Positions 1-10,532 of a stretch of 64,000 nucleotides of DNA are shown here, one piece after another; within the stretch, counting starts at the first letter, position 1, and every line of letters begins with the position of its first letter. Where the stretch lies: positions 17,887,996 through 17,951,995 of the forward strand of contig OY756968.1 of the NCBI GenBank assembly GCA_963580455.1. The letters are read 5' to 3'. Made by a program: the position numbers and the translations under genes. A model generated the notes under the pieces. It saw only the letters and a program-made list of their open reading frames with translations. It had not been told where the DNA came from and ran no database searches. The stretch comes from Euonymus europaeus. Taxonomy: Eukaryota > Streptophyta > Magnoliopsida > Celastrales > Celastraceae.

Positions 1-329
1 AATAGAGTCACAATTGGGGCTTTTGAACCAAACTTCCTCAAAATGGAACCGACATTTTTACTTTCCCCTCTAGCTAGTTCCAATACTCATAATAGAAAGT
101 AAGATAGGGGAGTGGTTCGACACTGAAATAGCCAGATGAGAAACTTACTAAAAATAGACTGAGTTGATCCATGAATTAGACCGCATAAATCTGTCCAAAC
201 GCTCCTCAATAATATTCATTGTATCCCGCTATTACTCCAAGTAAAGGGGGAACCTCAATGTCCCAAGTCATTACGCCTCCAATCTGAAATAACACTCTAG
301 AAGTTCTACAACAGCACATGGAACCTACT

Positions 330-780
330 GATAGATCCATGCACCTCGCTCAAAGACATGACTTTATTGAAATCTCCTCCACATATCCATGGAACATCAA
401 AATAAGACCCGAGAGTCCTTAGAAGATACCAAAAGGCCGCCCTTTGGTTAAAGTTTGTGGTCTTTAAACATGTGTGAATCTCCATCTAGTGCCCGATGAA
501 GGGCGATGAAGGGCATCTATGTGATTCAGAGAATATGGCTTAATTTGTACAACACTGATCTCATTTAATAGCAGCATCAAACGTCTCGAAAGACCAACAC
601 TAGACACAACAAACCCAGCTTCAAATGCAACTTAAATTTAAAATTACTAATTTCATATTGCGGGAATTTAGTTTTAGACAAGAAAAGTAAGTCGGGCTCA
701 TTTTGGCAGACCATCCGATGGAGGACCTGAACTAACCATGGGTTCCCGATTCCATGGCAGTTCCAACACACGATTTTCAT
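330..780 (-). pseudogene. LINE ORF2 relic: apurinic-type endonuclease domain
   Basis: The ORF at 577-780 begins MKIVCWNCHGIGNPW and continues to LLFLSKTK, the usual opening of the plant LINE endonuclease (family consensus: SWNCRG...GNP...LSETK). In another frame near 370-400 the minus strand gives PWICGGDFNKVMSLSEVHG, the conserved GDFN metal-binding block. The enzyme normally nicks target DNA for target-primed reverse transcription. The Glu of the SETK motif is replaced by Lys here (LSKTK), and the domain is frameshifted, so it cannot be active. Confidence 0.8.
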
Positions 781-1429
781 GATGTCCGATATGGCTGAAC
801 TCTTTCAGCCACCGTCGATAATGAATTTCCAGATTTGGATTCCATGGAAGAATAGCGAACACGCTTATTTCTAGACACTGGATCTACTTCCTGGCCTTCC
901 TCTACAACTATGATGTTGCCGCTTGAACGCTTGGCTCAAGATAAATTAACACCCATGTTATTGTTATCTTCTCCCTCCTTATGGATATTCCCAGCTTTAT
1001 CTTTGATTTTCACCCTTTGTGTACCCTATGAACTAGTCTTCTCCCTTGGTATAGCTGGACTTGGATTATGAGTACCCGAGTCCTGGCTTTGGTAATGACC
1101 TCGGAGTCCTAACCCCCTATTTATTTGCTTTGAAGACCATGTCGCCCATGTGTATTCGTTCTTCGCAAGACTCTGATCCATTTTGGTCAATCACGGCCTG
1201 AGTATCCTGTCTCTCTCTCGCTCTACCAGCAGATAGAGATAGGACCAGATCATGGGAATTTCCTTGGCGACCACATTTCATCCCGTTGAGCTTTGAGAGG
1301 ACTCTTCCCCCCAGTGCTTTGTCATCCATTTTTTCTTTAGCAAAACTCGATTACCTTCCTCCCCACTTTTTCGCCACCAACCATGCCCCGTATTGACAAG
1401 GAATTAGAGCGTTGGCGTTTGAATCATTG

Positions 1430-2100
1430 AATTATTTCTGGCATCCTCGCTCCTTATGAGCCACTAAGGAGCAATAGTAACAGAAATCACATAGCCTTTC
1501 GTACTTTTGGTTCATCCAAACTGTATTCCCATTTGGAGTTCTCAAGCAACATCCCTTCCAAAACGGCCTGTCGAGAGGTATTTTCACCCTAATATGCATG
1601 AAGGAGAAAGATCCTTCCGTCTCCCCCCTTAGGGTCCATTGATAATAGTATTCCCACTGTATTTTCGAACAACTCTACAATTGAGACAGAATTGTAAACC
1701 AGAGGTAATCCCCATACGTGAATCCATATATCTAGAGAGTTGAAAATAAAATTCTCCGTCATCATACCTACCTCCCATTGGAGCAACGCCACTAGATGGT
1801 TATCGAAAAACCGTAGTCCTTCTTCCATATTTTAGCAAGTAGGAAATCATCTATGAAAAGAAATTTGAAAGTCTTCCGTCCTAGATCAAAGATTCAAACC
1901 TCCTCACAAACTCCGCACGCCATCCGGATGGTAGATTTGAAAGCCTTTTGCTTAACGGTCCGACTAGATATAACTCTCCCCACTAAAATGTTTGGGTAGC
2001 TCTTGAGATTATCTACAATAAGACCTTCTTCAACTTCAAGGATCTCATATGCATCATTTGTAAGACGTATATTATCTAGAGATTGCAAAGTAGATTCCAT
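1430..2100 (-). pseudogene. LINE ORF1 relic: DUF4283 domain and CCHC zinc knuckle
   Basis: Two frames together give a DUF4283-like domain. The piece at 1894-2100 starts with Met and a leucine-rich stretch; the piece at 1589-1828 contains a LDIWIHVWGLPL-like core, typical of plant LINE ORF1 nucleic-acid-binding proteins. Further downstream on the minus strand, around 1441-1516, is a knuckle of the form YERLCDFCYYC...H...GC, which matches the zf-CCHC_4 pattern that follows DUF4283. The role in the family is binding element RNA. Frameshifts between the pieces rule out a functional product. Confidence 0.75.
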
Positions 2101-2339
2101 GTTTTGGAAGCTGCTCGAAAACTGGCGAAAATCCTAGCCTGCCGCTCTCCAAGAACAAGAGAAAAACCCTTATCACACATAAGCCCGATGCTTTTCAAAT
2201 CACTATATTATGAGAACCAGAGCAGGTACCTTTACCGAAATGCCATTGATATTTTTGTTGTGTTAAATTATTTGTTGATGCCAAAATGAGTGACTTCTCA
2301 TGACTTTGTTCTTTTTATTTGTTTTATGTTTTCGATTAG

Positions 2340-3140
2340 GATTGGAGGGAGCCTGGATTGGTGAATCTGATTAGAAACCAATTTCGTCATTGTACATGTT
2401 GGGCGTTCGTTGCAACATGTACAATGGAGACACTGCATGTCATATAATGCGGTCAATTGATGTTGCTTTCGGTGCAATGACTAGCATATTGGTTTGGTGA
2501 AATTAGAACTGGTCATGGTTTTATGGATAGAGCCTACTGTTGGGTGATCGTATATGATAGAGCTATACCTCTTGACAAAGATTATCGGTACAGAGGATAC
2601 ATGAGGATCCCTAGGGTAAGTAATATATATATATATATATTTCTCTTTAGCTTTGATATTTTTAAATTTTAATATTACTTTTGATTTATTTATGTCAATG
2701 TTCCTAATAGAAAAATATGCATCAGTGTGATGAAAATTATACGGTATGCTTATGATCATGAAATGATGAAGGCTGTTTTAAAATGGCATATAGCTGTAGT
2801 AATTGATGCGTCGCCCATTGAGATTATAAATTATACACATGTGAGTAAACATAAATTCAATAATATTTTTAGGTTCCTAAATAATTTATATGAATTTAAA
2901 AATTAGTACATGTGTGCAGGGGATATATAGGGGCGATTTATCGCTAGACATTGATCATGCATTACTATTGATTAGATATGACACTATAGATGGGTTGATT
3001 GTTGGATCGCTAGAAATTCTTGGGAAACTAAGTGGGGAATTGATGGACATAGTTACATACAAAGGCTAAAGTTATCAATAGTTAGTGTAGGAGAAATTAA
3101 TATTCGTGTTACATATCTGACATACGGTAAGAGCTATTAA
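2340..3140 (+). pseudogene. Papain-like (C1A) cysteine protease pseudogene, copy 1
   Basis: Reading frames at 2340-2615, about 2690-2840 and 2920-3140 give, in order, DWREPGLVNLIRNQ, HCTCWAF, GFMDRAYCWVI, VVIDASPIE, GIYRGDLSLDIDHALLLI and ARNSWETKWGIDGHSYIQR. These line up with papain family blocks, including the catalytic Cys (CWAF), His (DHA) and Asn (RNSW). Exons are bounded by GT donors at 2616 and 2841 and an AG acceptor at 2919. The acceptor of the first intron, present in copies 2 and 3 as TTTAG, is mutated here. In-frame stops and a frameshift before RNSW show it is dead. Weak similarity to the I29 propeptide may extend upstream to about 2165. Confidence 0.8.
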
Positions 3141-3540
3141 CTAAAATTGTTCTTACTTGATGTTTCTAATTCCTTTTCTGATTGCTTGTGGCTTTGCTTT
3201 TTTTAGATAAATCTGATTTCAAAAAAAATAAGGCCATCAAACTATAGGAGGAATGTAAGTGGCGCTACTGACACTTATGTTTGAAATAAAATTATGTAGA
3301 AATTAGAATCGAACTCATGTTAACTTCTTGGATTCTTGTTTGAGCCTTCGAGGAGCTTATAAGTCTAAATTCAATCCTGGAAACTGATATGATGTCGGAG
3401 TCCATAGATGACAAATTTGATCTTCAGACTGAAGAGCCAAAAAATCGTGCATCTTAACTAAGTTTTAAAAGTATAGTTGATGTGGTATCGGAGCCAAGTT
3501 GCTAAATAATTTTTTTTTTCTGGAAACATTTGTTTTTTGT

Positions 3541-4222
3541 CATTGTACATGCCATAAAATGCGGCCAATTGATGTTGCTTTCGGTGCAATGGCTAGTGGA
3601 TTGGTTTGGTGAAATCAGAATCGATCGTGGTTTTATGGATAGAGCCTAGTAGTGGGTGATCGTATATGGTAGAGCTATGCCTCTTGAGAAAGATTATCGG
3701 TACAGAGGATACATAGGGATCCCTAGGGTAAGTAATATATATTATATTTCTCTTCAGGTTTGATATTTTTAATTTTAATATTATTTTTGATTTGTTTAGG
3801 TTTATATTCCTAATAGAAAAATATGCAATGGTGCAATGAAAATTATACGGTATGCGACGACGGCTGTTTTAAAATTGCATATAGCTGTAGTAATTGATGC
3901 ATCGCCTATTGACTTTAGAAATCATACACATGTGAGTAAACATATTTTCAATAATATTTTTAGGTTCCTAAATAATTTATATGAATTTAAAAATTAGTAC
4001 ATGTGTGCAGGGGATATATAGGGGCGATTTATCGCTAAATGGATCATGCATTAGTATTGATTTGATATTACACTATAGATGTGTTGGATCGCTAAAAATT
4101 CGTGGGAAACTAAGTGGGGAATTGATGGACATAGTTACATACAAAGACTCAAGTTATCAAAAGTTAGTGTAGGAGAAATTAATATTCATGTTACATATCT
4201 GACATACGGTAAGAGCTATTAA
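3541..4222 (+). pseudogene. Papain-like cysteine protease pseudogene, copy 2
   Basis: This is a second copy of the same three-exon fragment. It starts at the duplication joint CATTGTACATG and lacks about 41 bp that in copy 1 encode the catalytic Cys (CWAF) block; the deletion is flanked by CATG microhomology. It retains GFMDRA, the donor GTAAGTAATATA, a good TTTAG acceptor, the IDASPI block, the second intron (GTGAGT...TGTGTGCAG) and the GIYRGD and RNSW regions, with the last exon frameshifted. It cannot encode a protease. Confidence 0.8.
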
Positions 4223-4637
4223 CTAAAATTGTTTTTACTTGATGTTTCTAATTCCTTTTATGTTTTTACTTTTCTGATTGCTTGTGGGTTTCCATTTTTT
4301 AGATGAATCTGATTTAAAAAAAAATGCGGTCATCAAACTATAGGAGGAATGTAAGTGGCCCTACTAACACTTATGTTTGAAATAAAATTATGTAAAAATT
4401 AGAATCTTACTCATGTTAGCTTCTTGGATTCCTGTTTGAGCCTTGAAGGAGCTTATAAGTCCAAATTCATTCCTTGAAACTGAGATGATGTTAGAGTCCA
4501 TAGATGACACCTTTGATCTTGAGACTGAAGGGTCGACAAAATTGTGCACCTTAACTAAGTTTTAAAATGATAGTTAATGTGGTATCGGAGCCAAGTTGCT
4601 AAATAATTTTTTTTTTGGGAAACATTTGTTTTTTGTC

Positions 4638-5237
4638 ATTGTACATGCCATAAAATACGGCCAATTGATGTTGCTTTCGGTGCAATGGCTAGTGGATTGG
4701 TTTGGTGAAATCGGAATCGATCGGGTTTTATGGATAGAGCCTAGTAGTGGGTGATCGTATATGGTAGAGCTATGCCTCTTGAGAAAGATTATCGGTACAG
4801 AGAATACATAGGGATCCCTAGGGTAAGTAATATATATATTATATTTCTCTTCAGGTTTGATATTTTTAATTTTAATATTACTTTTGATTTATTTAGGTTT
4901 ATATTCCTAATAGAAAAATATGCATCAGTGCAATGAAAATTATACGGTATGCTTATGATCATGAAATGATGGAGGCTGTTTTAAAATTGCATATAGCTGT
5001 AGTAATTGATGCATCGCCTATTGAGTTTAGAAATCATATTTTCAATAATATTTTTAGGTTCCTAAATAATTTATATGAATTTAAAAATTAGTACGTGTGG
5101 AGGGGATATATAGGGGCGATTTATCGCTAAACATTGATGAACGTTGTTACATTCAAAGTCTCAAATCATTAATAATTGGTGTAGGAGAAATTAATATTCG
5201 TGTCGCATATCTGACATATGATAAGAGATATTAATCA
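4638..5237 (+). pseudogene. Papain-like cysteine protease pseudogene, copy 3
   Basis: Third copy. It shares the 41-bp active-site deletion with copy 2 and has a further deletion in its last exon: after the GIYRGDLSLNID region the sequence jumps near 5135 to the region after RNSW, so the catalytic His and Asn segments are both gone. The start of the second intron, including the GTGAGT donor, is also missing near 5038. It is more decayed than copies 1 and 2, which fits its position at the end of the array. Confidence 0.78.
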
Positions 5238-5641
5238 AAATAATTCTTACTTGATGTTTCTCATTCCTTTTCTATTTTTTACTTTTTTGATTGCTTGTGA
5301 GTTTGCATTTTTTAGATGAATCTGATTTTAAAAAAATAAGGTCATCAAACTTTAGGAGGAAGGTAAGTGGGCCTACTGACGCTTATGTTTGAAATAAAAT
5401 TATGTAGAAATTAGAATCAAACTCATGTTAGCTTCATGGTTTCCTGTTTGTGTCTTGGAGGAGCTTATAAGTCTAAATTTATTCCTGCACACTGAGATGA
5501 TGTCAAAGTTCATAGATGATGCCTTTGATTTTAACTAAGTTTTAAAAATATAGTTAAACTGGTATCGGAGCCAAGTTACTAAATAAAATCTTTTTTCGAG
5601 CAACATTTGTTTTTATTGTGGTCCCACTTCGGCTAGGTCTA

Positions 5642-6290
5642 CGAAAAATAATTTGTATAAATGAGGGTACCTCCAACTATCTAATAGGCTTTTCTGGTGG
5701 TGGAAAATGGGGGCCCAAAATCTTAACATGATATCAGAGCCACGTTCAGCAGCCTATATGCGGGCCTCCGCCATCGAACATATGGCGGACCTTTTGGGTG
5801 TCTGTTGAACCTGTCATCGATGTCATGTTAACATTTTGGGCTCCTATTTTCTACAACCTAAAAGGCATGTTAGATGGTTGGAGGTACCCTCATTTATACA
5901 AATTATTTTCCTCAGACCCAGCTGATGTGGGACTCGAACACTCTCATAGTCGATGTGAGACGCCAACACTCTCCCTCACATATGGGCTGGGTCTTGCCCA
6001 ATTCTGCATGAGTGGATGATAAGTGCGGGCTTCGGCCACCGGGAGTCATGGGCAGCTGTTGAACCTAGCTTCAATACAATGTTAACATTTTGGCCTCCAT
6101 TTTCCTCCACCTAAAAGGCCTATTAAATGATGGGAGTTATCCTCATTTATACAAGTTATTTTCTTGCTATCCAGCCAATGTGGGACTCCAACATGGTGCG
6201 AGGTACTCTCATTTATACGAGTTATTTTCCTTAGAGGCCTTTTAGGTGGTGAAAAATAGTGGCAAAAAATGTTAACATGATATCGGAGTC
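5642..6290 (+). mobile_element. TRIM-like miniature LTR element cluster
   Basis: An LTR of 221 bp spans 6057-6277, starts TGTTGAACCT, ends GTTAACA, and is followed at once by TGATATCGGAGTC, a primer site for initiator-Met tRNA. A second LTR end (to 5728) is followed by TGATATCAGAGCC at 5729-5741, then only about 60 bp before another LTR start at 5803. LTRs of about 0.2-0.25 kb with a tiny non-coding interior are typical of TRIMs. Internal inverted arms (5642-5694 against 5857-5912) make the LTRs fold back. No coding capacity is expected, and the short ORF across 5798-6019 is not a gene. Confidence 0.6.
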
Positions 6291-6569
6291 AGGTTCAGCA
6301 GTTTTAAGCAACAAAATCTTTTGAGAGAGATTGAAAAAGACCTGTGAAACTAGACCGTAGGAGGACGCTCTATCTCCAATTTTTTCGTTAGAAGCCTATA
6401 ATTGATTCATAGAAGAAAAACTACGAATGCTCATCAAATAATAATTCTTCTCTTTGCCATTCAATTTTTTTGCCTCATTGCAAAATTAGAAAAGTCAGTC
6501 ATGATTTTACTTCTTAAATAAGCGTTAACTTTTGTCTTTCTATTTCATGTGAACAATAGTTCATGGATT
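6291..6569. other. Unassigned AT-rich stretch
   Basis: Downstream of the last TRIM primer site I see no coding frame or named repeat. It may be TRIM internal or host sequence. Confidence 0.4.
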
Positions 6570-6790
6570 ATGTGTTGGCTAATGGTGCAATGGAGAATGC
6601 ATTAATGTTTTTTTATTTATTGTAACCTGAAAAAGTACCAATTAAGGACAATAATTCATGGTTAGCAGTAACATCTATCAATGTGTATATCATTGGCATG
6701 CATACATGTCTTTAGATGTAGTGGCATTAAGATCTCCTAAATCAACATAGATCCTTAACTTCATTTTTTTTTCATTACATGAACTGCATT
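6570..6790 (-). pseudogene. Ty3/Gypsy reverse transcriptase fragment
   Basis: On the minus strand, starting near 6790, the translation gives KKMKLRIYVDLGDLNATTSKDMY and then, in shifted frames, pieces matching the next RT block (family consensus: LRICVDFRDLN.ATPKD.YPMP....VD). This is RT domain 2/3 of a Gypsy polyprotein. Only about 70 codons remain and they contain stops. It abuts the Copia 3' fragment at 6795, so two unrelated elements meet here. Confidence 0.6.
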
Positions 6791-6794
6791 TGTC

Positions 6795-7275
6795 AGCCAT
6801 TGTGCGGATTTCTTGATTACAAGCTAAGTGATTCTTAAGTAAGCTAACGCGCAACTTAACAAAAGAGCATAACAGGAAAAGACTAAACTAACCCTGCAAC
6901 TAATAGGACCATAAAAAAGACTAAAATTAGCAACGAAGCTAAAATAAAGCAAATAACATAACAGACATCCCAAATTGCAATTCACCCAATTCCCCCTTGA
7001 ATTTCAATTTGGACACCACACCTAACTTACTCCTTAGCACAAAATCAATCTTTAGGAAGAGCTTTGGTTAATATATCAGTAACTTGGTCTTCACTTGCAC
7101 AATATTCAGCTCAACATCACCACTCTCAACAAGTTCTATTGCAAACTGATATTTTATAGCAGTGTGTTTAGTCAAACCATAATCCATCGGATTCTTGACA
7201 ATTACTATAGCTTATTTACTATCACAAAAGACTTTAGTAGATCCTGTTTGCTCAAGACCAATATCCTACATACGT
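6795..7275 (-). mobile_element. Copia 3' end fragment: RNase H tail and 3' LTR
   Basis: The segment is closely similar to 21030-21490 in the same orientation. Minus-strand reading near 7050-7270 gives the C-terminal RNase H region of a Copia polyprotein (key residues CDSKEA and TKHTAIKY are clearer in the second copy). Further downstream is a purine-rich tract followed by the 3' LTR start. The right end (7275) loses similarity abruptly, so this is a truncated copy. Confidence 0.7.
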
Positions 7276-10200
7276 TGAAAACTAGTACGCTAAATCGAGA
7301 CCATCGTCCGAGAATGACGTACGATAGCAATTTGGGATTGGATGGGTCAAGCGCTGGAGCAGCTTGTTTGGCATTCGCCGTGCAGACTTTGCTGGTGATT
7401 TGGAGCATCACAATGCCCCTACCACGCTCGAGAGTGGAAAGCGCTATTTTTTCTTTTTCTTTTTCTCCTTGCACACACTAGCAAAATTTAATAAACATAA
7501 AGAAAAAAGTACTACTTAATTCCATGGGTTGCCTCCGAACGACAAGTTTCATTTGTATGTAACTGGTTTTTTTTTATCCAAAGCAAGAAATCCCACCAAA
7601 TTGGACTAGTTTCATATGCATGAAACCCACCAAATTACACTTGTTTCATACAAAAAATGCAATGAATTAGTCTCTCTTGCAAATAAGTTTCATGAGTCGA
7701 TTTAAAACTTAATAAGTCTACAAAGTAGACCCATCTGCAATTCTTCCTAAATTATACGCAAGATCCAAATGGTGTAAGCCCAATATCCAATCAACAACCT
7801 AAAGCCTAATCTTTTATCCATCAAATAAACTTGGCCCATTATTTAAGCCCATGTGATCCTTATTCTTCTTCCCAAATGGGTTATGAGGAAATTCCTCTTT
7901 CATGGAATCAACCTTCCAGCCACACGCTTCAGCACATAAATATGTCAATAAGAGATTTTGGTCGAGTCTACAAGTCCATCACTATTTTTTGGCGTGAATG
8001 GTGCAGGACATGTTGATGCTTGTGAGACCAAACCAAAGGACTTGAGCTTTTGTTCAACCATGTCTCATGCCTATAATCTTGGTTATGGTCATAAGCATTT
8101 GTATAATTTTTCCAAGGCTAGTTCCTCAATAGTTTGTCGAAAAATAGGAAGAAAAAAAACTAGTTTCTTATTAGAACTTACTGGTTTTTTAATTGTATTT
8201 TCAGCTTTAATTATTGAATAATAACTATGAGTTTGTAAATAATTCACTTTGCGCCGTTATAGAGTTAGCTTAATAAGAGTGAGTTAACATAGCTAGCCAG
8301 AATTAATGACAATCATTGTCATATCTCGTAAGTCATAAAGGAAAATCAATAATTATTTTTATTATTTTTCATTGAAAGTAAAAAGTAAAATAAAAAAATC
8401 TTAATTATTTTTTGGGTCATCTCAATTTATAATTTTTTTATTAAACAAAAAAAAAGGTACATCAATTGGGTCAGGACCCCTAATTTTCCAAACACCTTAG
8501 GTCTAAAGTTCCAAAACGTCAAGGCAACGATTTAGGCTCAACAGTCCTAAGGGCCCATTCTGCTAAATCATGGGCCAATATTTAGTGTTTGAGGACCGAC
8601 ATTAATTGCACGTCTATAAAAGTTGACTAACAGGACCCTTGAAGATTTATCTATTGTTATGAGAAGATTTTCACTATTTTCTATATATTATGTAGGGAAT
8701 TCATTTTTAATTTATATTCAGAGGGTAAAAGTATTTTCATTCCCATATTGTTGTAATTTTATTTATGTTTTCAATAAGAAAGAAGAAAACATGCCAGAGT
8801 AATGAAACGGGCTCAAGAGCTGGGTTTGGGCGTTAGTTTTGTCACCCAAGCCCAACTTGATCTTGAATTTTTCAAACCCAATTAAGCTTGAACCAACTAT
8901 GAAAGGAACGAGCCTAGCCCAACGCTTGTCAAAGCGCAGCTCAGTTCAGCCCGTTTTCATCCCATAATTTCTTGTTCGATTTTATGTTTTTTATCTGTTG
9001 TGACATAAAAAAGCAAAATGGATGCCATTTGCTAATTATCAAAATAATCGTCTTTAAAAAGCAAAATACTCACATGTAAGCTAGGGTCCTCCGTACATTT
9101 CCAACATCAAACAACACCTTCCCCTCCAACTAATGATTCACAAACTCCTCCATACTAATAATTTCTCTTTTTTAACTATCCCAAATACCAACACACCCTC
9201 CACAACCTCTCTACTAGCCGTTTCAACTTATTTTTTTTATCCTACCTCCCTCTTAATCATTGAAAACAACATCGTATGAGTATTTGTGCAGAAAATATTC
9301 ATAGTTCTAAAGTCACAAATAATGGCATATATGTGGTGGTTCCAACACCTTTATCCACTGAATCAGGGAGAAAATTGTATTTGGCAACTCCAATATGTCA
9401 TCTACAACCTCAATATTTTACTTGCAAACCCACATACATGCCACAGGCAAAGACATGGACCAGCAGTATGAAGGCCTTGAAAAGCAATCCCTAAATAAAT
9501 GAGCCAAACCACCCACCTGCAGACCAAACACTGAACGACTGAAATTCCTTAACATTAACCATTTAATTCTAGAGTAGAACAATTATTTATAAACTGTAAA
9601 TAGGAACCATAAGTAATAATTCAGTAGAAAAAAAACTTCTATCGGGATCAAAACCCAGACATTAGCCAAAGAAACACCAAACGAACAACAAAGAAAAAAC
9701 AAGTACGTGCATATAATAATGCACAGTTTAGAGAATGGTTTTTTTTTTACCCAAGGCTATGATAAAAGACATAATTCTAGGCATATCACTATCTTGGCAA
9801 GAAAGGAGTTGTTCATCTAACTAATAAGGCCAGAGATAGCTTCACAAATCACAAAGATTATGTTACTTTTTGCTCTGTTAACTTGTCCATAAAAAGTTCC
9901 AGATGCAGGGAAAGATTTCTTATTTCCCGGAGTGGACTAGAAAGCACCCTCAAATTTGGGCAAAAAATTACCAAATATAATACTAAATAAACAAACCCCA
10001 AAATAATCCCACTTATTTCTAATACAAAGGACGCCCTAAGAAGCTTATAACACTACTACGAGGCAAACAAGTGTCTCGCTCCTCACCATATGATATGATA
10101 GATTCAAATAAAAAATTACAACCAGGAGGATTGAAATAGCAATCACAATAGAAACCCTAGCAATTCGGGGGCTAGGAACCTTAGATGTCTTAGTTATTAC

Positions 10201-10388
10201 TGTATAAAATAGAAGTTCTTTAAATGTTACCACAAATGACAGATCAGCAATAAGTATGGCCTTGCCCAACCTGCTCATGCCCAGTACCCATACCAAAAAT
10301 TCCAAATTTCTGAAACCATTCATACATGGACCGGGTCATCAGGACTATATTGGCTTACAACTGTTTGACGGTCGATCTTCATACATTA
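7276..10388. other. No gene recognised
   Basis: About 3.1 kb of AT-rich sequence with only short, unconvincing frames. Around 8640-8790 the composition (T-rich, with a 3'-UTR-like tail) could be an LTR or transcript end, but I have no motif to support it. Nothing resembling a tRNA or other structural RNA was seen. Confidence 0.5.
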
Positions 10389-10532
10389 ATGGCATCCGGA
10401 TCAGATAGTCAGGCTAACTCTGATTCCAAGGGTTTCGATTTCGCATCTGATGACATTCTCTGTTCTTATGAGGACTATAATAGCAACCAAGACTCCTCTA
10501 AGGGAGGCCACTCATTCGATCCAATTTTCAGG
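10389..10532 (+). pseudogene. FLOE1-like (DUF1421 family) first exon, isolated
   Basis: The frame starts MASGSDSQANSDSKGFDF and continues ASDDILCSYEDYNSNQDSSKG. This matches the Ser/Asp-rich N-terminus of plant FLOE/DUF1421 proteins as I remember the family (MASGSSG...KGFDFGSDDILCSYDDYTNQDSSNG). FLOE1 is a prion-like seed hydration sensor in Arabidopsis. A GT follows at 10533 after AGG, so the end may be a splice donor. The coiled-coil and glutamine-rich parts encoded by later exons are not found downstream. It is either a gene fragment carried by a mobile element or a broken duplicate. An upstream in-frame ATG at 10326 is less likely the start. Confidence 0.6.

Larger units (their letters stand above)
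1..2100 (-). mobile_element. LINE (non-LTR retrotransposon), 5' half, degenerate, cut by window edge
   Basis: Read on the minus strand, the segment carries in order an ORF1-type DUF4283 region, a CCHC zinc knuckle, a linker and an APE-type endonuclease start, which is the normal order of a plant L1-like LINE. The reverse transcriptase would lie left of position 1 and is not in the window. Frames are broken several times, so the copy is dead. The ATG at 2100 may be the original ORF1 start. Immediately to the right, on the other strand, begins the cysteine protease pseudogene. The assignment rests on motif order as well as individual motifs. Confidence 0.8.
2388..5613 (+). repeat. Tandem triplication, unit about 1.1 kb
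   Basis: Three head-to-tail units begin at CATTGTACATG (2388, 3541, 4638); the distance from copy 2 to copy 3 is about 1,097 bp. Each unit holds the protease fragment, then a non-coding tail that ends with a 13-mer TGGTATCGGAGCC (3483-3495, 4580-4592, 5560-5572) and a T-rich tract with CATTTGTTTTT. The 13-mer resembles the initiator-Met tRNA primer-binding site of LTR elements. Unit 3 ends near 5613 against TRIM sequence. Confidence 0.85.

Noticed and set aside
7095..7481. 128-codon plus-strand ORF
   Set aside because: Its first part is the antisense of the Copia RNase H region and the rest has no similarity I can recognise.
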